Source: Pseudopyrenochaeta lycopersici | Taxonomy: Eukaryota > Ascomycota > Dothideomycetes > Pleosporales > Pseudopyrenochaetaceae | Assembly (NCBI GenBank): GCA_003313425.1 | Contig: NHZP01000024.1 | Coordinates: 62,001-126,000, forward strand | Length of the DNA: 64,000 nucleotides | Reading direction: 5' to 3' | Shown: positions 46,475 through 58,100 of the stretch, one piece after another | Layout of the letters: each line of letters opens with the position of its first letter | Numbering within the stretch: the stretch's first letter is position 1 | The notes under the pieces: generated by a model | Told to the model about the DNA's origin: nothing | The model's database searches: none | What the model saw: the letters and a program-made list of their open reading frames with translations, nothing else | Made by a program: the position numbers and the translations under genes

Positions 46475-48685
46475 TTAGAGTTTACATCCACTACCAAAGT
46501 CCATTGCATATCTCCCACCCTGCGCCTTTCTCTGTCTTCCGTCAATGAACTTTACCGGTACATCAATTTCGGCATCTCTCAACCAGTCACCCATTCCTTT
46601 TGCGAAAGCATCCAGCCTGCTACTCCCACTCACTCCCCGCCCCAAAACTCCATAAACCACAAAATGCACCGCACAAATTTTCGGGAACTCTACTCTCTCT
46701 ACATGGTACTTGTCGTCCCAGCTTCCTGCGAACAATTCCTTGAGTTTGTGGATCGTAAGATAAGACCGAAGCCAATCCCATGATTCTGTATAGAGAGGCG
46801 AGGAAGGTGGATAGGCAGAAGGTACTGCGGTGGGTATGAAGAAGCCGATATTTGCGTTCCCACCTTTGTCCCCCGAACGTGCGAGGACAACGTCACCGAG
46901 GCGCGCACGTGTTGTCGGTCCAAAGGAAGACAGTTCGAATGAATTTTGTGTTTCATAGCTTTGCCTCTTACTCAGATCTTCAAACCTTGGGGGTGGGGTT
47001 GTCCGAATCGTAGTGATCTGAGGGGTTTTCAAAGACTCTGTGGAGCCTAAAATGTTGACTGACGTCTTCAGCGATGACTGCGGGTAAATCGCAGGGTAAT
47101 AAGAGATGTACGGTTTCGGAACTGCAGTACGGAAGTCGGCAGTGCTATGAAAACCTGAATAATGCTGCATACCGAATTCTCCGAGCAGGCTGGCCAAGCC
47201 CAAATTGATGTTTGGGTCACTAGCTTCGGCGAAGAGTCGACAGTATGTAGTACTCCGAAGTTGGCTTCTGGGATTTGGTTCAGGTATACCGATACGCTGA
47301 AACTCCAAAATATCGAATTTATCGTGGATACCAAGGCGTCTGAGTCCAAATCTGATCATGCGTTCCCAGAGATCGAACTTCTCGGCTGTACCGTAGCCTG
47401 TTGCATTGACAACCATCTCAGATACATAGCCTGCCTGATAGAATATGGCAAGCTTCGTCGTTGGTGGCGGTGGTGCGCCTTTGATACCCCATAATCGTAC
47501 CCTAAATACATCATGAGTATCATGTTACATAGGTCTGGTAGACTTGGGCATGCATACCGGTTCTTTCCCTCCGTTTTAACTTGCACTCCGTCCAATATAG
47601 CCTTCACATCGCTGTTCAAGTATATGTTCCCTTGCAGCTCATACAGGAATTGACACTTTACAGTGTCCTCATTTACGAATCCTTTTTTCGCGTCATGTTT
47701 TGTAATCACGCAAGATCCATCTTTTTCCACCTCAGCGATACCGAAAGTGATATCGTACAAGTCGTCCAATGGGTATTCGTAGAAGCCTGCAAAATTAGAA
47801 CCAGTTACATAACCAGAACACTCAATTAAATGGCCTGCAATAAGTGCTCCGGCAAGCTCATCATAATCCGTATCTTGCCATGAATGCCAGTACCATGCTG
47901 CTCCGATAACCTGGATAGGCGCTCGTTAGATACTTATTCTAAGTAAATTCGGTTATACATACCGGACTTGCATCAGCGACTCTTCCAGCAATAATGATAT
48001 CTGCGCCCGCTTCGAGACCTTTGATGATCTCACGTGCGCCAAGATAGGCGTTTGCGCTGACAATAGGCTTGTCACTCTTCTCGAGCAAATCAAGCGCATG
48101 ATCTGCGACTGTGACTTCGCTGTTATCACTATCAAGATGAGGCGGTAATCCTTTTTCGCGGATGTCCTTCATCTCTTCGAAGAGATTATCGCCAAGTACG
48201 TATGCTACTTTCAAATTATAACCTTTGCTCGTGATCTATCAGGGTATTCAGCACGCCTCACCTGATAATGCCACCGTATGAGGTTTACTTACAAGTTCCT
48301 GTACCTTCTCTGCTAGCCCTTTGGGATTGTGCGCACCTCCATTGACAATAACTTTGACGCGCTTCTCATTAAGAAGATCAATGGACTGCTCAATACCATC
48401 CCAAGCCGTTTGTTCCCATCCTGGATGATTGCCTGATGCATGTGCCTGTGCATTCTCCGCTATGTTGACTTCTGCTAAATAGTCGCCTGTGATGAAGTCT
48501 ACGTCGCCTAGTTCAGCTTGATATCGCATGTGATATCCAGGATCCGCTATATGTGGATCAGTTATATCGATCTTGAGGAGAAAAGTTTCTGAGATCTTAC
48601 CTTTGTAACCTGAACAATTCGCGATTCGAACTGGCCTCTTTCCTCTTTGTTCTGTCCATCTCGAACTGTAATCTGATAACGACAT
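46475..48685 (-). CDS. AtuA-family (DUF1446) protein, paralogue 2
   Basis: Five exons (48685-48601, 48546-48293, 48235-47963, 47910-47558, 47501-46475) give 663 residues. It has the full AtuA series: KRPVRIANCSG, DPGYHM, VDFITGDYLAEVNIAENAQA, VKVIVNGGAHNPKGLA, LKVAYVLGDN, IIAGRVADASPVIGAAWYW, GHLIECSGYVTG, IKGAPPPPTTKLAI and, near residue 530, ARSGDKGGNANIGF, the canonical form of the C-terminal domain motif. The family is named from bacterial citronellol/geraniol utilisation, but the reaction is not known. The second intron was set with acceptor GATAG before 48235; other choices lose the frame or leave an intron under 40 nt. It is divergent from the CoA-transferase gene with 592 bp between the two ATGs, which points to coordinated expression and a joint role in acyl-CoA metabolism (inference). 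Confidence 0.9.
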
Positions 48686-49277
48686 ATTTCCGTGTCTTAG
48701 GCCAAGGTCATGAGCAGAAGTTTGTGAAAGATACGAAATCTAATAAATCAAATATGCGTTACAGTGTTGTCATGCATTGGTAACGAGTCTTCAATGTCTA
48801 CTCATGCCTGCTGGACCCACTGCATTACGTTCAGCAGCTGCCGAACTCTCGGCAAAAGCATTTCCGCGTCTAAATATTATCCCACCTCGATCAAATGTCT
48901 TAGCCCGTTTGTTGTGGAACGTTGTGTCACGGACAAAGTGCGGGGATTGCTTACTTTTGATTGGCTGAATGTTCAAGTCGATTCTCGCGACTCGACCGAG
49001 GAGCCGAACGAGTAATGCCAGCGCCACTTGACTACCAAATGTGGAGCGCAAATGTTCACATGAATCATCTGGTCGGTAATAAAATGAAGCCGTTCTAACA
49101 GCCGTGCGTTGCGATTTGCTTAGCATCAGTGTCTAATAGCCGAGACTGTCTTGTCTATTTCCTGAATTCGATTATAGGGTGCTTAATTGAAGCCGTTTCT
49201 CGCCTTGCAATTAATCAGACACCCCATACCCAAGCGCAAAAGCTTCAAAGTTGTCACATTCAAAGGAAGTGATCAAA
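48686..49277. promoter_or_regulatory. Divergent promoter of AtuA 2 and CoA-transferase
   Basis: These 592 bp separate two start codons on opposite strands. Visible motifs are an everted zinc-cluster half-site pair CCG-N6-CGG at 48841-48852, a CreA-type GCGGGG at 48940-48945, and a reversed CCAAT (ATTGG) at 48960-48964. Each motif is short and could occur by chance; none is proven. Confidence 0.4.
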
Positions 49278-51146
49278 ATGGCGACCAACGGTACGAATGG
49301 CCATGCAGAGAGCATGAATGGTATGAATGGCAAGACGACATCCTACTCAATTCCCATGCAAACACAACAGATCTTCGAAGATGGCATCCTTAAAAACCCA
49401 CTCATTGCATCAACACTGCCGAAAGAGATCGAAGCAACCGCAAAATGTGTTCGTTTCGAAGGGAGTGATCAGCCCAGTATTCCGATCAACTGGCGGTTTG
49501 CCGAAAGCATTTCCGCTCTGAAAGGCCTGGAGGCTGCTATGATCAATGTCCTTTTGAAGAAGAAGTACCAAATAGAACCGCAGGAAGCCGTCATCAACAC
49601 GTAAGTACATATTCCTTCACGCAAAGTTGATCACACTAAATAATTGGAAGTGATCATGCCCAACTGTTCTTTATGTCCATCCTGCTTAACAATATCGATC
49701 CAGAAGGGGAGAATATTGGTTTCGCTTCTGCAGACTTATCAAAGAACAAGGCAGCTTATGAAAAGTATTTCAAAAACTGTGACTTGCACAATGGCAGTGG
49801 TAGTGTCTACCGTACATCTGCTACAAACATCTACCGTTGCAAAGATGGCCGATACTTCCATCTTCACGGCTCAATGAACCCTGAACCCACGCAAGACAGC
49901 ATCGGACTACCTCACAACCAAGACTTCAGCTCCCACGAGGACTCATGGGTCCCATATGAACAAAAGCTTGCGCAAATTGATTCCACAGAGATGCAGCGAC
50001 TGGCCTCGGACGTGTACAAGCAGGCTGGAACCATTTGCTGGACTACCGACGAGTTCAACAACAGTGAACACGGCAAGGCGAATGCCCACATCGGCCTTTA
50101 CGAAATCCATGATGTGAAGAACAACAAGCAGCCAGCATGCTGGTGGCCTGACTCCGGCGAGACTTCTGCACAGCGACCGCTCGCTGGGCTCAAGATCGTG
50201 GATTTGACACGAGTCATTGCAGCACCTGCCGTTACGCGCGGGTTGGCCGAGCTTGGGGCGAGCGTGATGCGAGTGACGGCTGAACATATTACTGATATGT
50301 CGTCGTTGCATCTTGATCTCAGCTGGGGTAAATGGAATGCTCATCTCGATTTTCGAAAAGAAGAGGACCGAGAGAAGCTGCGCGCGCTGGTTCGAGAAGC
50401 AGACGTGGTGGTACAAGGTTATCGACCCGGCGTGCTCGACAAGTATGGATTCTCCTTAGATGGGCTACTTGAGCTCACCAAGGATCGCGAGCGGGGTCTA
50501 ATTGTGGTGCGTGAAAACTGCTATGGTTGGAACGGACCCTGGTCGTATCGTAGCGGATGGCAGCAGATCTCCGATGCATGCTGCGGCGTCTCTACTGAGT
50601 TCGGCCGAGCCATGGGTAACGATGAAGCGGTCACTCCAGTCTTTCCAAACAGTGACTTCTGCACCGGCACTGCTGGTGTCGTTGCAGTATTGAATGCAAT
50701 ATTACGCCGCGGCGCTGAGGGCGGCTCATATAAAGTCGATGTACGTTCTACACATCAGTTCTGGAGACTGAATCTAACTCTCACAGATCGCACTCAACTA
50801 CTATTCCCAGTGGCTTGTGAATAGTGTTGGTGTGTACCCGCGCAATGTTTGGGAGGATGTCTGGACACGCAACGGCAGACAAGTCTTCCGTCATCATCAC
50901 AACATGGGGTACACGCTGCCTCGCTTCCTGCAGATGCTGAAGACCAACTCAGCCAAAATTTTGTTCAACCCAGAGTTTTTCGAAATTAGACACTCTGGTG
51001 CGATCGCACAAGACGTGAAATGCATCAAACCGATAATCCGCTACCCGAGCGGTAAGGTGCAGTTGAAGTTCAACGTCGGAACAAGGGGGAACGGAGTGGA
51101 CCAGCCGAGATGGCCGGAGAATTTGATGACGGAAGTGGTAGCGTAA
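49278..51146 (+). CDS. Family III CoA-transferase (CaiB/BaiF type)
   Basis: Three exons (49278-49600, 49651-50740, 50787-51146) give 590 residues. A clear CoA-transferase III domain starts near residue 296 with PLAGLKIVDLTRVIAAPAVT and continues through ELGASVMRVTAEH, DLSWGKWNAHLDFRKEEDRE, ADVVVQGYRPGVLDKYGFS and FCTGTAGVVAVLNAILRR. The N-terminal 290 residues also look related (GLEAAMINVLLKKKY, DHAQLFF, YRCKDGRYFHLHG resembles the later part of the domain), so this is a two-lobed fungal form longer than the roughly 400-residue bacterial enzymes. The family moves CoA between carboxylic acids (formyl-CoA, carnitine, succinyl-CoA) or racemises 2-methylacyl-CoA. Specificity cannot be read here. 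The divergent AtuA neighbour supports a role in acyl-CoA catabolism. Confidence 0.9.
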
Positions 51147-51583
51147 ATCAGTAAGCAATACTGCGAATGGAACAACAATCTGTGACTGTTTACTATGACT
51201 GTTTCCATACATGACGGGCATTCACGCGTCGTGATATTCATTGAAGATCCAATGTGAGATGGAAGGGAGACTGCAAATCGCGCTAAAATATCCGTGCATG
51301 ACACGTCCCCGCGCTCTCACGTGCATGGATAGTCGGCGTGAAATGGAAACTCATTTGTTCAACGCGATACGAGACACGAGGTGCTGCTAATCTTGGTCTA
51401 TGATGACTCATAGTCTGAAGCTTACTTTGACCGTAACGGAAAGGCTGAAGAGAATGAGCATATATAATCAGAAGAGGATGATTTTGCTTCTCTTGAGTCA
51501 TCAAGGCAACTGTAGTCTCCAAGCTGATCGACATTCACTGAGTTCTCGAGCAGAGGAACATAGAAGGCTACATCCTCAGAAAC
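51147..51583. other. Short intergenic region
   Basis: This is 3' flank of the CoA-transferase and 5' flank of the GNAT gene. Nothing else is seen. Confidence 0.6.
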
Positions 51584-52319
51584 ATGGATCCAAACCCAAT
51601 CATTGAAACTTCGCGTCTTCTCCTCGTGCGTCTAACGGATACATCCGAAGGGTCTCAACACGTTCAATGGTTCCACGAGAATTGGTCAGATGATGCAGCA
51701 ACTGCATGGAGGTAAGTATCCCATTGCCTCTTCCCTTTCCTCTATCCCTGCGCATTTCTTTGCCAAACCGTCTCCATACATAGTCGCTAAGTGAGACAGT
51801 CTCCATGGCAAGTGTCACACGCTGGCCGAGTCCCGGCTCTGGATGCTCGAACATAAGACGAAGTACGACAATATATTCTACTCCGTCTTCTCCAAGTCTT
51901 CTCCAAGTAAAGCGACGGAAAACGATCCAGGAGAGCACGTTGGCAGTGTGAGCCTACGACGTCAACTAGGCGGGCCAGTTCTGCCGCCACCAAGCCTGGA
52001 TACCAACGGCGTCTCGAAATCGATTAATCTCCGCGTAATAGGCTACGCATTCTTCAAGCAGCACTGGGGCAAGGGGTACGCAACGGAAGCTGGAAGGGCA
52101 CTTGTTGAAGCATACACCAATTCAGTAGCAGAAGAGATGGCCAAGGGTGAGGAATTGTTTTATTTGGAGGCTGGTGTAGATGAAGCTAATCCTGGGAGTC
52201 AAAGCGTGCTGCAAAAGATTGGATTTCGGAAGGTGGGGTGGAAAGAAGAGACAGAGCCAGTGTTTCTGGCTGGGAAGTGGAGGGATCCTGGGTATTGGAT
52301 CTACGGTATGTATTTGTGA
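51584..52319 (+). CDS. GNAT-family N-acetyltransferase
   Basis: Two exons (51584-51711 and 51800-52319) give 215 residues. The start MDPNPIIETSRLLLVRLTD is the usual opening of RimJ/RimL-like acetyltransferases (acetyltransf_3 type). The acetyl-CoA loop is seen in FKQHWGKGYATEAGRALVEA (the Q/R-x-x-G-x-G/A type), and the last strand-helix in ANPGSQSVLQKIGFRKVGW, a typical GNAT end. The fold is clear; the acceptor amine (protein N-terminus, small molecule or antibiotic) is not. The upstream exon is needed, since the longer open stretch alone starts mid-domain at an internal Met. It lies tandem to the CoA-transferase, about 440 bp downstream, with no sign of functional linkage. Confidence 0.87.
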
Positions 52320-52435
52320 TTTCGGGCCTCAAGAACAAGTGATTTGAAACGGGATGTACGAATATGCACATGTCTTAGCCGTAACAGTCGTGTACCACGA
52401 GCAAAAATGACTTCTCCCTCGACTGCTACCTCGTA

Positions 52436-53628
52436 CTACTCCAAGATTCTGCTTTCTCCATTGGCCATGTCTTGGAAATGCACATCCTCAAACTCGTCTC
52501 CGTATCCATGGACATCTGCATTTCCATCACCCATGTCCGCTTTCGCATCCTCAAGTGCATCTTCCAGGGTCCATATCTTTCTCCTCAGAAACCATGATAT
52601 AACTCCTCCGCCCTTCTTCACCTCATCGTGTGTTGCGACCCAGTACTTTGCTTTCAGAACCCTCTGCGACAACACGCCATTCTTCGCGCCAAGATTGAGC
52701 TGTTGCGCTGCGGATATCGAGACATCGTGAAGGCCGTGGAGGAACGCCAGAGTATGCAAGGGTGGATCGGCGTTTGCAATCGGCGTAAGCGCGGTATGCG
52801 GTATGCCATGTGGTGTGTATAGTACGCATTCTGCAGCATCTGCACTTGTGCTCGAGGAAAACTCCATGCCATCGCCATTAATGGACAGGGATGAGCGTTT
52901 CTTGGGTGTTGTGTTGGGGAGAAAGGGGTGTGTCGCGAAGGTTATGAGGAGGGCCGAGTGGTAGTAAAGCGAGTCGCCGGAGGCTGTGAGGCGAGATATG
53001 CTGAGCCAGGAAGGAAGAGGAGAGAGCGAATAATCGTGCCAGTCGGCGTTGTCGACGAAGGTGGGCGTTGTGACCACTGTCCGGAAGTGGTTCCACGAAG
53101 AGATGAGGTTGGCTGCTTGCTGCGAACTGTCAGCTACATCGCCTCAGCATGGGCTTCGATGATTCCCACCTCCGTCGCAAAGATAGGTACATCCTTGTGC
53201 ACCTCCAAGAGCGTGTTCTTGTGACAATGATCTGTGAACTCGTGGCTCACCGCCACAACGTCCACAAACGACTCCTCATTCAGGACTTCATTTCTCTTTC
53301 CCTTGCCCAACCTTAGCCCTCCAGCAAGAATCTCTACTTGTCTCGCCAGCTCTTCCACCTCGCCAACGCTTTTTACAGCGCTTTCCGTTGCGTGCCATTG
53401 CTGCGAGAACCAGCGCGCAACATCTGATTGCCCGCCCACAAACCACGGATCAATTAAGACATTGTAGTATATCCTGCTACCATGCTTTACTGCATTTGCG
53501 GGTCGCGGAATCTGTAACAGCCACGAGGTGTCGGCGTTTAGGTGGTGCAAGATTGGGCGACGCGTGGCAAACGCTTTCACCACGGCATCACGAATCTCAA
53601 GATTCAACTGTGCTGATGGCGCGTCCAT
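52436..53628 (-). CDS. Metallo-beta-lactamase-fold hydrolase-like protein
   Basis: Two exons (53628-53170 and 53119-52436) give 380 residues across a 50-nt intron with a GCTGAC branch site. The segment FVDVVAVSHEFTDHCHKNTL carries the metal-site loop: His-x-Phe-x-Asp-His-x-His, where the usual HxHxDH has Phe at the second His. LYTPHGI and LAFLHGLHD later in the protein may give further ligands. The ends of the fold are recognisable from PILHHLNADTSWLLQIPRP and DVPIFATE. It belongs to the beta-lactamase-like proteins common in filamentous fungi, function unknown. It is convergent with the GNAT gene, separated by only 116 bp. The intron choice is supported by frame and by the continuity ATEQAANLISSWNHF. 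Confidence 0.78.
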
Positions 53629-54335
53629 TCTTGCGCCTAGAGCTGGGCGTCAGGGAGGCATGCTTGCACTGAATCAAGGTAGAGTGAGAGATGGGCAAAC
53701 GTGTGTGCATGGCGCTAGTAGGAGGCTGGGGAAGGTCGATGGACAAAATGATGCAGGGGGTCCGAAAAGCCACAGCCGTCGAGGTGGGGACGGTATATCA
53801 ACCTTGTACTAAAAGTGAACAACCACAACCATCGGGAAACAACAGCTTGAGTATACCCAACAATTTGCACCCTGCTGAACATGACTCGGCAGCTGCTGCT
53901 ACTCTGCGCTACACGGTCCCGGTCAGGCTATTGACAGCTTCGGGATCGACAACCGTCTTGATAAGCCCCCGCGTAACGCGATACCATCACCCCAGCACCG
54001 CGTTCCTTACGGGCTTAGTCCGATGCTGCTGACCGCCTTACCGGGTATTTAGGTGTGCCAAGGCAACCATGAGAATTATTGAAAAATAGTGAATGTAACG
54101 GCATGTAAGGGACTGAGGGACACATGGTGTGGTGAGCGACCGAGACTATTTCTGTACAAAAAGTCATCTGGAGAACTGGTTCTAGCTGGCCACCGTGCGA
54201 GTATAGATTGCACGAGTCTGACGATATATTGAGCCTGATTACATGACAACAGCCGCAACAGCTATTACAATTTCTTCTAATCCATCATTATCAGCTTCCA
54301 CTGTCTTCTTCTCCCAACTGCCATCATAAAACACC
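53629..54335. other. Divergent intergenic region
   Basis: This is shared upstream DNA of the metallo-beta-lactamase-like gene (minus) and the small secreted protein (plus). No gene is seen. Confidence 0.6.
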
Positions 54336-54730
54336 ATGAAGGCTGTCCTCTCCTCCCTTACACTCCTGGCAGCCAGTGTCAGTGCTAGCGTCGTCTTTAG
54401 CCTGTCCACTGAGCCCAACGGTCAAGGCATCCGCAAGTCCTGGGTTGTAGACCGCTGGAAGTGCCACAACCTCGCTGAAGACGGCATCGACAACCAGGCT
54501 TCATGGGCTTTCGTTGATGCAGGACTAGCTAACGGGTGTGAGCTTTACGAGTAAATGATACCTTGGTCAGCAACACACGCAATACATACTAACGGACATG
54601 CAGGGACGCCGACTGCAAGGGAAGGAGCCTTTATGTAAAGAAGAACAATTCCAATGTCTTGGGGCCTGGGCCTGTCAATCTAACAGACTATGATTTCGAC
54701 AAGATCGCGAGTTCATTCACTTGTCTTTGA
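54336..54730 (+). CDS. Small secreted cysteine-containing protein
   Basis: Two exons (54336-54550 and 54604-54730), with a textbook TACTAAC branch site in the 53-nt intron, give 113 residues. MKAVLSSLTLLAASVSASVV is a clear signal peptide. The mature part of about 95 residues has four cysteines (WKCHN, NGCEL, ADCKG and FTCL, two from the end), enough for two disulfides, and a possible N-glycosylation site (Asn-Asn-Ser). No known domain is recognised. Size, secretion and paired cysteines fit the class of candidate effectors or secreted antimicrobial-like proteins, but that is only a class label. No toxin family is recognised. Confidence 0.8.
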
Positions 54731-55182
54731 GCACAGGGATGAAAGCACGGTGCGGCGCGTGGTTGACAATTGGGAGTTTTTGAAAGCGTCTCTATCCACT
54801 CGATACGGCCAATGCATTAAACCTTTAGTATTTTACACAAAACAAAGTCCTGCCTGTTGCTATCCCTACTCTCAGTGTGTGTTGCCGAACAGGTCAAAGA
54901 AGCAGCCATCCAGTAAACACCATGCTATGCCGTGTAATGTAATCCGGGAAGCCTGAACACCGAAAATCCGCAATATAGTATAGTAAAACAAACACGCCAA
55001 CTTGATGGGAACGTAGCTACAGGCAGGGGCACGTAAACAAGGTGGGCAGACATGTAATCTTGGAGGAAGGGGCCGCAAGCGACATGCTTGTGTCGTCGAT
55101 GAAGTGCAATAAGCTCGACGATGATCTCGCATCGAGTGTGATATAAAAAGGTGAAGGAGGAAAAAAGTTCTGATGATGCTGC
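54731..55182. other. Convergent intergenic region
   Basis: This is 3' flank of the small secreted protein and of the nucleoporin gene. Nothing else is seen. Confidence 0.6.
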
Positions 55183-58100
55183 CTATTTTGAAGGCAAGGA
55201 CTCGTTGTACTTGGTTGCGAACTCCTCGGCAATTTCAGGGGTCTTTACCGCGTAAAGCACCTGCTGAAGACCACCTTCTTTTGCAGGTTTGGTGGCCATG
55301 ACCATCTTTTTGCTGCTACCAGTAACAGTAGCTTGCAGTGCTGGCAACAGTCGGTAATCTAGAGGAGTAGCACCACTGGAAAGGCGTATCCTAATAAAGC
55401 ACTTTGCCGTTACTTTATCTTTAAGAATCCACAGTGGGCCTTTGGCGAGGTTTGCCCACGTCTTCGTGCCATCGCCTTTGTCGACTTGGTGCTTCGCGAG
55501 GACCACCTCAGTATGAAAGACGATGTCGTTCGTGTTGGTCTCCTCTTCAGTGAGTTGCGAAAAATCGATTTGTGCCTGCTTGCCGCCATCTTCCTCGTCT
55601 TCAGCTGCAGAGGCAGCGCTGTTATCAGCTTCGGATAAAGGTGTACCTGCACGTGAGGAGAATACAGAGGAGGTCACTGAAGGGGCGCCAGAAAAGCCTG
55701 CGTTCGGCGCAAGTAGCGATGAACCGCTAGTCGATGACCCGAAGTTGAAGAGCGATGTAGGTGGCGGTTTCGCGGGTGTGGTCGAGAAATCAGCCGCTGA
55801 TGGGGTGGCAGGCTGCCATTGGAATGTCGGAACACTCTTCTTCTCCGTAGCTGGAGCGTCTCCAAACTTAATCGGTGTTCCAGGCTTGAAAGTTTGGTCA
55901 CCGGCAAACCCATCTGCCTTGGGAGTAGTCGCGCCCGATCCAGCAGCTCCAAAGTCAAAATACTGGAAAGGCTTGTTTGTAGGGGTCCGTGTGCCGTTTG
56001 TCTGTCCGAAGATGGAGCCGCTGTTGCTGTTCTCCTTCTCAGACTCGGCCCCGTCGTCATCGGCCCGAGTCATCCTTGAAAGGAGGCTGCCCTTTGATCC
56101 TGTCTCTTGTTTTTTGCGCCTCATGGCCTCTTCCAGGGTGTCGTCGGACTCAGGATCTGACTCGCCAATCTTGCGCTTCGGAGGGGTCGTCGGTTCTACA
56201 GAGCCGATGGGCTGGTTGTTCTGGAGATTTCCTGCGGCTTCCTCGTCATCATCGTCATCGGATTCATCTTGATTGTTTGATGATGGTCCTGACGACAGAT
56301 GCCCGAAGATATTTGATGAAGGTGTCTGTACATTGCTGGGTGCATCAAACACTGAGTGACCACCTGTGGACAGCGCAGGGCTTCCGACTCGTGAGTTGAA
56401 AAGCCCTGGGGTTGAAGCCCCACTTGCTGGCTTCGTAAGACTAGCAAAAGGATTCGAGGGAGGCGAAGTGCTACCAGCAGACTTGGTAGAAGTAGCAGCA
56501 CTGAATGTCGGCGCTGCTGCAACATGCTTCCTCTCCGCGGCAAGCCGCTCAGCCTCTGTTTTGTCATATCGAGCGGACCACTCCTCTTCAGTTTCATCAT
56601 CCGAATCATAATCTTCTGCCATCACTTTGGCCTTGCGTTCCGCTGCAAGCTCCTCGTAAGTCTTCGCTGTCTTGGAGAACTGACTGAAGAACCCTCCGCC
56701 GCCACTTCCACTTGTCGATCCACTGCCGAAGTTTGGTTTGAATCCCGTCGAGGTCGACGTGGTCTGTGAACCACCGACACCATTGGACGCCGTGAACGAT
56801 GGGGTGAAGCCTGTGGCCGACGCAGCAGGTTTTGCAGTTTCTGGATGAGATTTCTCAGTCGGTTTGGGAGAAAAGAGACTCGAGGCTGCCGTGGGCGTTG
56901 ACGGCTTATCACTGATCGCTTTCGCAAACATATTCGATGTAGACGTCGCCGGCGGATTCAATCTCGGTGTGGGGGCAGATAGTTGCGGCGTTGGTGTGGA
57001 AGGTACGTCGCCCGCACGCGCTCGCTTGGAAGGAGACGGGTCACGTTCTTCTGGACTTTCGTCATTCACCTTGCGCTTTGTGGACAAGGTCGATTCATTG
57101 CCAGTGATCCCTTTGGCAGCTGCGCGCTGCTTTTTGGCGTTATCAATCTTCGTCTTGATCTCAATGGTGTGCTGGTAGTGCCAAAGTGAAACACTTGACC
57201 AATCTGCCGTCAAAGGAAGGCTAATCAGTTGCTGTCGGTACCTCTCATTCAAAGCCTGGAGTTGAGCTGTCAAATCTGAGATGTGCTTATACAAGCCATC
57301 GATACCAGAGTGACTCGCAGCGCTTGGAATAGCCCATTCTTTGGGAACATGGACTTTGGGGACCTTCGGTAGCTCATGCCCTTTGGATGCCCCGATCGAA
57401 GGAGTCGCAGTCCCTGTGAGGTTTGGCATTGGTGATTCTGACGCGGTGGGGGTTGATTCTTTCGCCGTACTGAACAGGCTTGGGCGCTCTGTTGAAGGTG
57501 TGCCAAGATTAGAGAATGGGTTGGGCGCCTCCTTGGGGGTGGCTTGCTGTGAAGTAGCACTCTTCGCCTCAATCGAAGAGGACACAGGTGGTGTGGAGGA
57601 GAAGGTCGATTGAGGCTTGAAGAGATTACCAGAGTTATGCTTCTCAGGCTGGAAAGTCTGAGAGAATATGCCTGAGCTAGTCTTAGGCTGGGCAGCACTG
57701 AAAAGTCCACCTTGGGGTTTCTCAGATTCAGTCGTCTTCGCGGGCTGCGGTGTGCTAAAGCCGTTGAACAAACTCGATTTCGGTGCCTCGGGGGCTTTCA
57801 ATGTTGCCGCACTAGGGGTCCTCTCCGCGCCAGCAGAAACCGCGTCCTTGTTTTGAGTTGACCCAAAAAGGCTGAAGCCGGCTGTGGTGGATGCTGGGGT
57901 CGTAGCCGGAGTGCTGCTAGGCTTCGCTAGGGAGGCAAATAAATTGGGCTTGGGAGTGTCGGCAGGCTTTTGGCTGCTGAAGAGGTTGTTCGAGGTGGCC
58001 GGAGCCTGCTCTTGCGCCTGAGGAGTCTGTGGTGACGTGCTGAACAGTGACGATGTTGTGCTCGGCGCGGACGGAAGCTTTGCGAAGGGGTTTGTGGGAG

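Noticed and set aside
55523..56272. 249-codon plus-strand frame
   Set aside because: It is antisense to the low-complexity Ser/Thr/Pro region of the nucleoporin, a common source of long false frames.
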